The notes under the pieces: model-generated | The model's input: the letters and a program-made list of their open reading frames with translations, nothing else | Databases searched by the model: none | Told to the model about the DNA's origin: nothing | Program-made: the position numbers and the translations under genes | NCBI GenBank assembly: GCA_002398845.1 | Contig: DHBY01000047.1 | Coordinates: 15,361-38,795 of the forward strand | Source: Firmicutes bacterium UBA4916 | Lineage (GTDB): Bacteria; Bacillota; Clostridia; Tissierellales; Tepidimicrobiaceae | DNA: 23,435 bases | Direction: 5' to 3' | In this document: piece after piece, positions 1-6,972 of the stretch | How the letters are laid out: each line of letters opens with the position of its first letter | Position numbering within the stretch: position 1 is the first letter of the stretch

Positions 1-3
1 CGT

Positions 4-9
4 CCCTCT
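4..9 (-). promoter_or_regulatory. Shine-Dalgarno-like site for a gene beyond the left edge
   Basis: Just after the stop codon of the MutL-like gene the minus strand reads AGAGGG, a plausible ribosome binding site for one more gene of the operon whose start lies outside the window. From known ornithine clusters in amino-acid-fermenting clostridia, ornithine racemase (orr) is the likely next gene, but none of it is visible here. Confidence 0.35.
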
Positions 10-16
10 GTCAAGT

Positions 17-1378
17 TTATTCTATATCTAAACTGTCCTTCAATAATTTTAATGCTTCTTCTGGGTATTTTTTTGCCATTACTCCTAAGGAAGCCATTAT
101 ATAATAGTTATCTATAAGTATTTTTGCTTCCTTTGTTGGTAGAAGCTCATTACCTTTATTGTTTAGGGCTATTTCCCTAAGTATTTCAACCCTATGAGGT
201 AATCTAGTTAAAGCTCCGCCAGTTCCTATTATGGTTTTTACTTTTGTCAAATCCTTTCCTTCTGCTAAAGTCTTCTTGCCACTAGGTCCATACAGATATC
301 TTAAGCGACCAGCATGTCTTTTTACAGCAGTTATTACTCCATGCCAAGTCAATTTTTCTACAAAACTTTTCTCTAATTCTGATTTAGGTATTGGTCTATA
401 GTTAGAAATCATAGTTTCAAGTTCATCAATAGATATTTTTAATTCCTTTAATAATTCTTCTTTACCTACCATATCTACTATATTATGCATATTTACATAT
501 ACGCCTAGATCTCCTTCTACTGTCCTTTTAGCTAATGGCTCAGGATTTATAAGGATTCTACTTATCTCTTCACTACCTTCTGTTACTGAATGGACATCTG
601 TAGTAGCCCCCCCTACGTCTATAGTAAGCAAATCACCAATATCACCATATAGGATTTGAGACGCTTCCATGACTGCACCAGGAGTTGGCATAATAGGTCC
701 TGTTACCATATCTCTAACCTTTTGCATCCCTGGCCCATGGATAATATGTTTTTCAAATACATCTTGAATAATCTTTCTAGTAGGTTCAATATTCAGTTCA
801 TCAATTTTAGGGTAAACATTTTCTACTATATATAGTTCAGACTTTTTACCCATAAATAATTCTTTAACCTCTTCTTGGTTTTCAATATTTCCCGCATAGA
901 TGACAGGAATATTTAAATCCATATTGGCAATTAGCTCTGAATTGTATAGAGCTGTATCTCTTTCTCCATAATCAACGCCGCCAGCAATAAGAATAATATT
1001 TGGATTAATTTCCCTAACCTTTTTTAAATCTGAATTTCTAAGCTTTCCCGCAGTGATATATTTTATATTAGCTCCTGCCCCTAGTGCTGCCTCTTTAGCA
1101 GCCTTAACTGTCATATCATATACAAGTCCATGGATGGTCATTCTCAAGCCTCCTGCAGCGCTGCTAGTGGCTATAAGTTCATTATATTCTATATCATCTA
1201 CCCTTAAACAATTGGCTAAATTAGAAATAGCACCTTTAAGACCAATATTAACATCTCCTTCATCTACTGAAGTCGGAGATTGCCCTTGCCCAATAAAACT
1301 TGGGCGAGGGTTTAAATTGAAAGCATTTACTACTGTAGTAGTACTACCTATTTCTGCTACTAATAAATCAATTTTCAT
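17..1378 (-). CDS. MutL/GlmL-family ATPase, probable reactivating factor for ornithine aminomutase
   Basis: This 453-residue protein belongs to the ASKHA-fold MutL/GlmL family found beside adenosylcobalamin mutases. Visible motifs are the first phosphate loop AEIGSTTT (about residues 8-15), the second phosphate motif IDVGGATTDVHS (253-264) and the adenosine motif IGTGGALTRLP (384-394). Length is normal for GlmL. The start ATG overlaps the end of oraE by 11 bases (ATGAAAATTGA), so the two are probably translationally coupled. Family members are linked to glutamate mutase and similar enzymes and are thought to act as chaperones that exchange damaged cobalamin. Its position after oraSE suggests it does this for ornithine aminomutase, which is inference. 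It should not be confused with the DNA mismatch-repair protein also called MutL. Confidence 0.85.
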   Translation of the reverse strand: MKIDLLVAEIGSTTTVVNAFNLNPRPSFIGQGQSPTSVDEGDVNIGLKGAISNLANCLRVDDIEYNELIATSSAAGGLRMTIHGLVYDMTVKAAKEAALGAGANIKYITAGKLRNSDLKKVREINPNIILIAGGVDYGERDTALYNSELIANMDLNIPVIYAGNIENQEEVKELFMGKKSELYIVENVYPKIDELNIEPTRKIIQDVFEKHIIHGPGMQKVRDMVTGPIMPTPGAVMEASQILYGDIGDLLTIDVGGATTDVHSVTEGSEEISRILINPEPLAKRTVEGDLGVYVNMHNIVDMVGKEELLKELKISIDELETMISNYRPIPKSELEKSFVEKLTWHGVITAVKRHAGRLRYLYGPSGKKTLAEGKDLTKVKTIIGTGGALTRLPHRVEILREIALNNKGNELLPTKEAKILIDNYYIMASLGVMAKKYPEEALKLLKDSLDIE

Positions 1379-3584
1379 TTTTTATCTCTCTTCTTTTCTT
1401 TACTAAAAATGTAGCTACCTGATCCCCGTTAGAGCCTCTTCCAAAGCCTGCATCCATACCACTTTCTATAGCTAATTCATTGGATACTTGTGTACCTCCT
1501 GCTACAAGGATAATCTTATCTCTTATACCTTTTTCTATACATAATTCATGTAATTTTTTCATGTTTTTATAGTGAATATCATCATGACTAATTATGGTTG
1601 AGGCAAGTATTGCATCTGCATTGATTTCAATTGCTGCATCTACCAGCTTTTCTATAGAAACAGATGTACCTAAGTAGTGACATTCAATTCCAAACCTTTC
1701 TATGCCTCCATGTTTAATATCGATAATCTCTCTTAATCCTACTGAATGTTCATCTTCACCTACAGTAGCAGCCACAACTTTCATTGGGTCATCCTCAATG
1801 ACTTTTCTAATTTCATCTTCTGTCAATATTTCTGGTTTTGGTGGTATAACTAATTTATCTATATCTATGGTAAACCCAACTCTGCCTTTTAACTCTATCC
1901 TAGTGCCTTCTGCTTCTTGCATTACTTCTCTGTGGATTACCTCAACATCTTCTAATCCCAATTTTTTACCTATTTCTAAAGCTGCAAATTCAGCAACTCT
2001 TTCTTCTGCAGGTAAGAACAATGTCATTAAGACTATTCCATCTCCTAGCCATTCCATTTCTGGCTTTATTTTAGATGTATTTCGTAAATCCTTTGTTTCT
2101 TCTAATCTTAGATAAACATTATCGTTTTCATCTAATTCATCTATATATATAATTTTATCATGATCCTCAAAAGTACAACCACCAATTAACTTAGATGGAT
2201 CATTTATCAAAGTTTCATCATATTGAGCTATATTATTATAACCAAAATGAGCTGTTACAGGAGCCATATAATCAGGTTCTCTTTCATAAACAGTGCCTGC
2301 CCCTATGCCTCCATCAATCTTTCTTGCTATTCCATCACCATTTCTTTCTGGATAATAGCCTGAATCCACAAAAAAACCTTTTTCTACTGCATTAAAATAT
2401 CCTCCTACTTCTAATATCTCTTCCATAAATAGCACAGCTCTTTCCTTTAGTTCCCTAACCTTATCAGCTAATTCTCCCTCATCTCTTCTAATTTGGACCA
2501 TTTCATTTAGACCATCCATACCTGCAAAAGCCTGTTTTGCAGTATCTACTGCTTCTATATTGTAAATATGCCATGGTACATTTCTACCTTCATCCGGAGT
2601 TATGGTTGATTGAATATCTGCTCTTGTCAATTGAGATATAAGTAAATTTAATACATGGGTTACCGTTGCTTCTCTAGTAGATGATTCCATGTATTTTGTA
2701 TTCATTTGGGCTCTCATCTTATATTCATAAAACAATTCTCTAAGAGCTACTGCATAAGGTAAGTCTAAACGCATACAAGGAGCTGGTGGCGCAGTTGGTG
2801 GTACTGTAGACAAGCATATATTTTCTTTTTTCATGCCTACTTTCACAGAAAACATTGAATTTACGGCGTGTTGAACCATTAATTCAGGCATTACCTTCCA
2901 AGCTTCTCTAGCTGTAGCATTAGCATTATGAGCTCCATCTATCTGTGCTATATCTGCCCAAGCCATAATTTTTTTTGCACTAGCTGCATCTACGAAGGAC
3001 CTAACCATATTGATATTTCTATATAGTACATTATATTGTGGATCTTGATGAGCTCCATTTACCCCTTCTTCTGCAAACATCACTGCAATTTCTGGTCCAG
3101 CCACACCGGATACATAGGAATGATAATTAATAGGCCTACCTACTTCGTCTTCTATTATATCCAAAGCTTTTCTCTGAGCTCTAACTTGTTTCCTTGTAAT
3201 AGGTATCCCACCGATTCCTTGAGGAGTACCTTCTATTAAGCCATCATAGTGACTTTGACCAGCTGTTCTAATAACCATGATATGGTCTGCCCCATGCCAA
3301 GCAGCCATTCTCATACGTCTAATATCATCTTCAAATCTGCCTGATGCAATTTCCGTGGTAATAATTGCCTTAGGTTGGGGATCTATATTGTTAAAATATT
3401 TTGCTGCTGGCAGAGGTTGACTATTTTCTAGGGGATTTGATGTATCATAGTAATGGAATTTGCCAATCTGCCTTTTCTTTCCAACACCTTCTCTCCATGT
3501 CCAACCTCTTCTTCTTGGTTTATATTTGTCTAAATCCTTTAATATATATTCAATATCTAATTTTTCATTTGGTTTCAATTCCAT
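1368..3584 (-). CDS. oraE: D-ornithine 4,5-aminomutase, large subunit (PLP- and B12-binding)
   Basis: OraE is the catalytic subunit of ornithine 4,5-aminomutase, which moves the terminal amino group of D-ornithine to give 2,4-diaminopentanoate using adenosylcobalamin and PLP. The 738 residues match the family length. The N-terminal three quarters form the TIM-barrel part, and the C-terminal domain is the Rossmann cobalamin domain. The B12 motif DxHxxG is seen as DEHSVG with the lower axial ligand at His613. Lys624 lies 11 residues later, the same spacing as between His618 and the PLP-binding Lys629 of the Clostridium sticklandii enzyme (from memory). The start ATG shares one base with the oraS stop (TAATG), and a GGAGGTG ribosome site lies inside the last oraS codons, so subunit synthesis is probably coupled. 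Confidence 0.95.
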   Translation of the reverse strand: MELKPNEKLDIEYILKDLDKYKPRRRGWTWREGVGKKRQIGKFHYYDTSNPLENSQPLPAAKYFNNIDPQPKAIITTEIASGRFEDDIRRMRMAAWHGADHIMVIRTAGQSHYDGLIEGTPQGIGGIPITRKQVRAQRKALDIIEDEVGRPINYHSYVSGVAGPEIAVMFAEEGVNGAHQDPQYNVLYRNINMVRSFVDAASAKKIMAWADIAQIDGAHNANATAREAWKVMPELMVQHAVNSMFSVKVGMKKENICLSTVPPTAPPAPCMRLDLPYAVALRELFYEYKMRAQMNTKYMESSTREATVTHVLNLLISQLTRADIQSTITPDEGRNVPWHIYNIEAVDTAKQAFAGMDGLNEMVQIRRDEGELADKVRELKERAVLFMEEILEVGGYFNAVEKGFFVDSGYYPERNGDGIARKIDGGIGAGTVYEREPDYMAPVTAHFGYNNIAQYDETLINDPSKLIGGCTFEDHDKIIYIDELDENDNVYLRLEETKDLRNTSKIKPEMEWLGDGIVLMTLFLPAEERVAEFAALEIGKKLGLEDVEVIHREVMQEAEGTRIELKGRVGFTIDIDKLVIPPKPEILTEDEIRKVIEDDPMKVVAATVGEDEHSVGLREIIDIKHGGIERFGIECHYLGTSVSIEKLVDAAIEINADAILASTIISHDDIHYKNMKKLHELCIEKGIRDKIILVAGGTQVSNELAIESGMDAGFGRGSNGDQVATFLVKKRREIKNEN

Positions 3585-3949
3585 TATTTTTCACCTCCCT
3601 CGAAAATATCAATTGCCTCATCCCATAAGTCTCCTTCTACTAGCTTTAAACCAGTTTCCCTTATTTCCATATTCTTTTCCCCTGCTAATCTATATACAAT
3701 ATGTCCTGCACCTTTTCCTATTAAACCTCTGTCAATAGCCCCATCAACTATCGCACTAGCTTCTAAACTAGAAAATCCCATTCTAAGTAACACTGATCTT
3801 TCAATAGATGGAGTAGTGTTTTTTTCCGCTAAATCAACTAAAGGGTCTACTATTTTTTCTGCCAATTCCCAAAATCTATTTTCTAATTCCTCTTCGCTTA
3901 AATTAGCTAGATGTTTTCTTCTCTCTTTAAAATCATCTTCTCTCTTCAT
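3584..3949 (-). CDS. oraS: D-ornithine 4,5-aminomutase, small subunit
   Basis: OraS is the 121-residue accessory subunit that pairs with OraE in ornithine 4,5-aminomutase. It is acidic and mostly helical, with no membrane segment. The call rests on its size, its position immediately before oraE, and family features such as the stretch RSVLLRMGFSSLEA in the middle. Its ribosome binding site, TAGGAGGT, overlaps the ortB stop codon, and the ATG follows seven bases later. I infer a 1:1 complex with OraE, as known for the family. Confidence 0.92.
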   Translation of the reverse strand: MKREDDFKERRKHLANLSEEELENRFWELAEKIVDPLVDLAEKNTTPSIERSVLLRMGFSSLEASAIVDGAIDRGLIGKGAGHIVYRLAGEKNMEIRETGLKLVEGDLWDEAIDIFEGGEK

Positions 3950-3960
3950 TGCTTTACCTC

Positions 3961-5379
3961 CTAATATTCCACACCAAATTCATCTAATATCATTTTAACA
4001 AATTTCTCATTAGATTTAGTATCTGCAACTAAAAATTCCAAATCTTCCTTAGTTACTTTATCTACATTGCTATTTTGAATACAGTTTCTAATATAAGATC
4101 TTCTAGTTCTATTTAAATCAATTTCTTCAATTTTAATATAAGATGGATCTTTTGGTAATATAATATTTTTTCCTGGAACTTCTTCAGATGGATCTCCTAT
4201 TAATATTTCAATTCCATTTTCCTTTGCAAAGGTTAGTTGAGGTAATATATGTTTACCAGCTCCTGTATATTCAGTTTCCTGTACAACAACGATTTGGTCT
4301 CTATCTAATTCTTGAGCTAATTTAAATGCAGCTGTCAATGAAGTATTTCCTGCAGGGCCTCTCTCCATTCCCTCTAATTGGGCTAATGTTTCCGTCATAT
4401 AAAACACAGGACCTTGATTTACAGTAACATATCTATCAATATATCTTAATGGTCTAGCAGCAGATCTTGGAACATCAGATCTATCAGGCCAAGTTGCAAA
4501 AGGAATTCCAAAGCCAGTATGGCCTGTAGTAAAGGATTTTTTATTAAACTGAGTATCACTAGCCATATGAAGACCATGTAGGCTAACGCTGGCACCTACT
4601 ACTTGAGTATCTGTGGCTCCAGCTTTTATAAGTCCTCTTGCCGTTCCAGTTAAGTTTCCTCCTCCTGCATTAGTTATTACAACAACATCTGGGTCTTTCC
4701 CTTCCCTTTCTCTAAACTCCATAGATATTTCATATCCAAGGGTTTCAACTCCTGCTATACCAAAAGGCGTATATAGGGAAGCATTAAAATATCCTGTTTC
4801 TTCTAATAGAACTAAAAAGGTATAAAACAGTTCTGGCCCAACAGTAAGTTGAACAACTTCTGCACCATAAGCTTCGCATTTTCTTGCTTTTTCAATTATT
4901 TCTGGTTGACCTATACCCTTGGAATCATAACACTCTTGTACTATTATACATTTCAAACCTCTCATGGCAGCTTGACTAGCAACAGCAGCACCATAGTTAC
5001 CACTAGTAGCAGCGATAACGCCTTTGTAACCTAATCTTTTTGCATGATAACAGCTGGTAGCAGCCCTTCTTGCTTTAAAACTTCCCGAAGGATTTGAGGC
5101 TTCATCCTTGATAAATATCCTTGCGCCTTTCCCAGCTGGTGCAAATTTTCTTGCAAGCTTAGTTAAATTTCGTAATTCCAGTACTGGTGTATTTCCTACT
5201 CCAGTTTCTTTTTGAATGTCTTCAATTTCTTGAAGGCTATATCCAGTTTCTCTCATCATTCTTTCATAGTCAAAAGCAATGTTTCCCGATTCAAAAATAT
5301 CGTAATCGATACCAATAGCTTTCTTCATTATTTCTCCTTTTCTTGCCATTACAGCCTCAAAGCTTATATCCTTAACCAT
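3961..5379 (-). CDS. ortB: 2-amino-4-ketopentanoate thiolase, beta subunit (PLP enzyme)
   Basis: OrtB is the PLP subunit of 2-amino-4-ketopentanoate thiolase, which cleaves that intermediate with CoA into acetyl-CoA and alanine. It has a fold-type II (tryptophan synthase beta/threonine synthase-like) sequence: the PLP lysine in SGSFKARRA (Lys102 from the start used here), the SGNYG loop about 22 residues later, and the phosphate-binding loop AGGGNLTG near residue 240. I prefer the ATG at 5379 (472 residues): an in-frame ATG at 5391 also exists, but GGAGG abuts it with no spacing. The chosen ATG comes one base after the ortA stop (TAA-A-ATG), with GGAGG 12 bases upstream. A GTG at 5388 is a third possibility, so the first few residues are uncertain. 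Confidence 0.93.
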   Translation of the reverse strand: MVKDISFEAVMARKGEIMKKAIGIDYDIFESGNIAFDYERMMRETGYSLQEIEDIQKETGVGNTPVLELRNLTKLARKFAPAGKGARIFIKDEASNPSGSFKARRAATSCYHAKRLGYKGVIAATSGNYGAAVASQAAMRGLKCIIVQECYDSKGIGQPEIIEKARKCEAYGAEVVQLTVGPELFYTFLVLLEETGYFNASLYTPFGIAGVETLGYEISMEFREREGKDPDVVVITNAGGGNLTGTARGLIKAGATDTQVVGASVSLHGLHMASDTQFNKKSFTTGHTGFGIPFATWPDRSDVPRSAARPLRYIDRYVTVNQGPVFYMTETLAQLEGMERGPAGNTSLTAAFKLAQELDRDQIVVVQETEYTGAGKHILPQLTFAKENGIEILIGDPSEEVPGKNIILPKDPSYIKIEEIDLNRTRRSYIRNCIQNSNVDKVTKEDLEFLVADTKSNEKFVKMILDEFGVEY

Positions 5380-5380
5380 T

Positions 5381-5686
5381 TTATTCACCATCCTCCTCGA
5401 TTAAACCCCTCACCTGTTTACCAATATATAAAATTTCAGGAACACATTTGCCAAAATTATGTTTATAGTATGGATTTACTTCTATAAGGGTTCCTTCTAC
5501 TTTTCTTCCTATATAAGTTTCAACTACTACTTTATCACCAATATTGGCCTTATCATTTAATAAAAATCCTTTATCCCAAACTTCAAGGGGAACATTTTGA
5601 GTATCTTCTGGTAAATTAGGAGCCCTCTCTCCTTTTTCTAGTACAATATTATGAATTCTTACCCAATCACCTTTTTTAGCATCCAT
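5381..5686 (-). CDS. ortA: 2-amino-4-ketopentanoate thiolase, alpha subunit
   Basis: OrtA is the small subunit (101 residues) of the 2-amino-4-ketopentanoate thiolase and is needed together with OrtB for activity in the known ornithine pathway. It is a soluble, probably beta-rich protein; short stretches such as GDWVRIHNIVLEKGERAPNLP near the N-terminus fit the family. No catalytic residue is obvious, consistent with an accessory role. The gene has a ribosome site AAAGGAAGG upstream of its ATG, and its stop is one base from the ortB start. A predicted RNA hairpin sits between ord and this gene. Confidence 0.9.
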   Translation of the reverse strand: MDAKKGDWVRIHNIVLEKGERAPNLPEDTQNVPLEVWDKGFLLNDKANIGDKVVVETYIGRKVEGTLIEVNPYYKHNFGKCVPEILYIGKQVRGLIEEDGE

Positions 5687-5715
5687 TTATATTCCTTCCT
5701 TTCTAATTTTTTTAT

Positions 5716-5736
5716 AAGGCAGCCAAAGGCCGCCCT
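5716..5736 (-). other. Intergenic RNA hairpin between ord and ortA
   Basis: Read as minus-strand RNA this forms a nine-pair stem, AGGGCGGCC with GGCUGCCUU, closed by a UUU loop. Two pairs are G-U and would be mismatches in the other strand, so the structure favours the transcribed strand. The sequence after it is UAUAAAAAAAUU, not a U-tract, so it does not look like an intrinsic terminator. It could act in mRNA processing, in 3'-end protection of ord, or in tuning ortA translation (its ribosome site follows 14 bases later); which of these is not shown. Confidence 0.55.
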
Positions 5737-5751
5737 AAAATTATCCAATCA

Positions 5752-6798
5752 TCAATCGATTAAATCTCTCATATCCCCCATTATAGCCCTTGGTACTGGT
5801 AAATCTATCATTGTTTTAAGCCCTGGACTTGCATTTATAACCTGAGGTATCATGTTAACACACATAGCTATAGTTCCAATGCCTCCAGGTACCTCTGGTT
5901 TAATAGACATATTAATATTTGGCGTTCCCTTAATAGTAATATAATCTCCAGTAGTTCCTCCTTCTAATTGTGGCTCTACTTGTTGTGGATGCAGCATTTC
6001 AATTTTCATTTCTCCATCTACATATCCAAAGCCTTTCATATTACAACCTGCTACATCTCCAGCTTGAACCTCTGCATAAGGGGCTTTTCTATATACATTA
6101 GATACTATAGGCTCTCTACTTAGTTTTATTTCATCACTTAATTTCCATCCTAATGCGTCAGCAATCATATTAATAGATTCAGGAAACCCAACATGACCGG
6201 CTAAATCATCATTAGCCACTTTTTTATTAAATTCTTTCACTGTTAATCCAACACCTTGTCCATTCATTACTGCTGGTCCAAAAGGTGAAAGATTGTTAAT
6301 TCTTTCTGCTTTTATGCTATCCACATCAATACATGCACCAGTTAATATAACTACTAACAAATCCATTATCAACCCCGGGTTTATGCCAGTGCCCAATACT
6401 GTAACCCCATTTTCTTTAGCAATCCTATCCATTTCCTTAGAAAGTTCTGGTTCCTGTACCTTCGGATAAGTCATTTCCTCTGCAGTTGAAATTACGTTTA
6501 TTTTGTTTTCCAAACAATGCTTAATCTTGTCAAAAGTATCCTTCGTAAAAGAGTCCGTAGCTATTAAAACGATATCAGCAGCTCCTTTGGTTATTACTTT
6601 ATCATAAGAGCCAATTATAATATCTTCCCTATCCCCTTTTTCCACATTTAAAAACTCATACATACTCTTGCCAATTTTCTGACCTCTACCTACTACTCCT
6701 ACTATTTTGACACCTTTCTTATTAAGAAGCATTTCTGCCATGCCCTTTCCCATTGCTCCTATGCCCCAAAGAATTACCTTTACCTTTTCTCTTTCCAT
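5752..6798 (-). CDS. ord: 2,4-diaminopentanoate dehydrogenase
   Basis: Ord oxidatively deaminates 2,4-diaminopentanoate to 2-amino-4-ketopentanoate with NAD(P)+, the second step after the aminomutase. The 348-residue protein starts with a Rossmann nucleotide-binding segment, KVILWGIGAMGKGMAEML (glycines at residues 12-17), related to dihydrodipicolinate reductase N-domains. The middle carries the motif GTGINPGLIMDL near residue 136 typical of this family. Its ribosome site GGAGGTG lies seven bases before the ATG. It is the first gene of the ornithine operon and sits about 26 bases downstream of the predicted sigma-54 transcription start. The related lysine-pathway enzyme (3,5-diaminohexanoate dehydrogenase) is the main alternative, but the neighbouring oraSE and ortAB argue for ornithine. 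Confidence 0.92.
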   Translation of the reverse strand: MEREKVKVILWGIGAMGKGMAEMLLNKKGVKIVGVVGRGQKIGKSMYEFLNVEKGDREDIIIGSYDKVITKGAADIVLIATDSFTKDTFDKIKHCLENKINVISTAEEMTYPKVQEPELSKEMDRIAKENGVTVLGTGINPGLIMDLLVVILTGACIDVDSIKAERINNLSPFGPAVMNGQGVGLTVKEFNKKVANDDLAGHVGFPESINMIADALGWKLSDEIKLSREPIVSNVYRKAPYAEVQAGDVAGCNMKGFGYVDGEMKIEMLHPQQVEPQLEGGTTGDYITIKGTPNINMSIKPEVPGGIGTIAMCVNMIPQVINASPGLKTMIDLPVPRAIMGDMRDLID

Positions 6799-6833
6799 AA
6801 CAGCACCTCCGTAATTTTTCTATATAATTAAAT

Positions 6834-6850
6834 ATGCAATTCCCTTGCCA
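6834..6850 (-). promoter_or_regulatory. Sigma-54 (RpoN) promoter of the ornithine operon
   Basis: The minus strand reads TGGCAAGGGAATTGCAT. GG of the -24 element and GC of the -12 element are separated by exactly 10 bases, and TGGCA and TTGCA match the sigma-54 consensus except for one less conserved base. The predicted start is near 6824, about 26 bases before the ord ATG. An enhancer-binding activator gene ends about 110 bases upstream, which makes the assignment strong. Confidence 0.85.
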
Positions 6851-6852
6851 AC

Positions 6853-6919
6853 ATTGTTTTAACTAAAAACTTCATTATTATATCCATTTTTAGAGCTATA
6901 TCTGATAATTTTAAACAAT
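6853..6919. repeat. Inverted repeat flanking the space upstream of the sigma-54 promoter, possible activator site
   Basis: ATTGTTTTAA at 6853-6862 and TTTAAACAAT at 6910-6919 are inverted copies with one mismatch, separated by 47 bases. The distal copy is also part of an odd palindrome, ACAA-T-TTGT (6915-6923), centred about 95 bases upstream of the predicted start, a normal distance for a sigma-54 enhancer site. AT-rich sequence makes chance matches easy, so this is only a candidate operator. Confidence 0.3.
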
Positions 6920-6920
6920 T

Positions 6921-6972
6921 TGTAAAAATAAGGGCAAAATAATTTGCATATCAGTGCAAACTATTTTGCCCT
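6921..6972 (-). terminator. Intrinsic terminator of the sigma-54 activator gene
   Basis: Two 18-base arms (6955-6972 and 6931-6948) with a six-base loop form an uninterrupted stem in minus-strand RNA, with one G-U pair that would be an A-C mismatch on the other strand. The stem starts inside the last codons of the activator and includes its TAG stop. A U-rich run (UAUUUUUA) follows. It would stop transcripts from the upstream genes before they enter the ornithine operon. Confidence 0.85.

Noticed and set aside
1053..1406. Open reading frame of 117 codons on the plus strand
   Set aside because: It is the antisense shadow of the MutL-like gene, with low-complexity hydrophobic sequence and no ribosome site. 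The same holds for all other plus-strand frames, for example 1702-2115, 12068-12379, 15089-15454 and 15983-16393.
5687..6960. Cobalamin riboswitch ahead of the B12-dependent ornithine genes
   Set aside because: The gap before ord (162 bases) is largely taken by the terminator and sigma-54 promoter, and the gap before ortA is only 65 bases. No B12-box-like sequence is seen.
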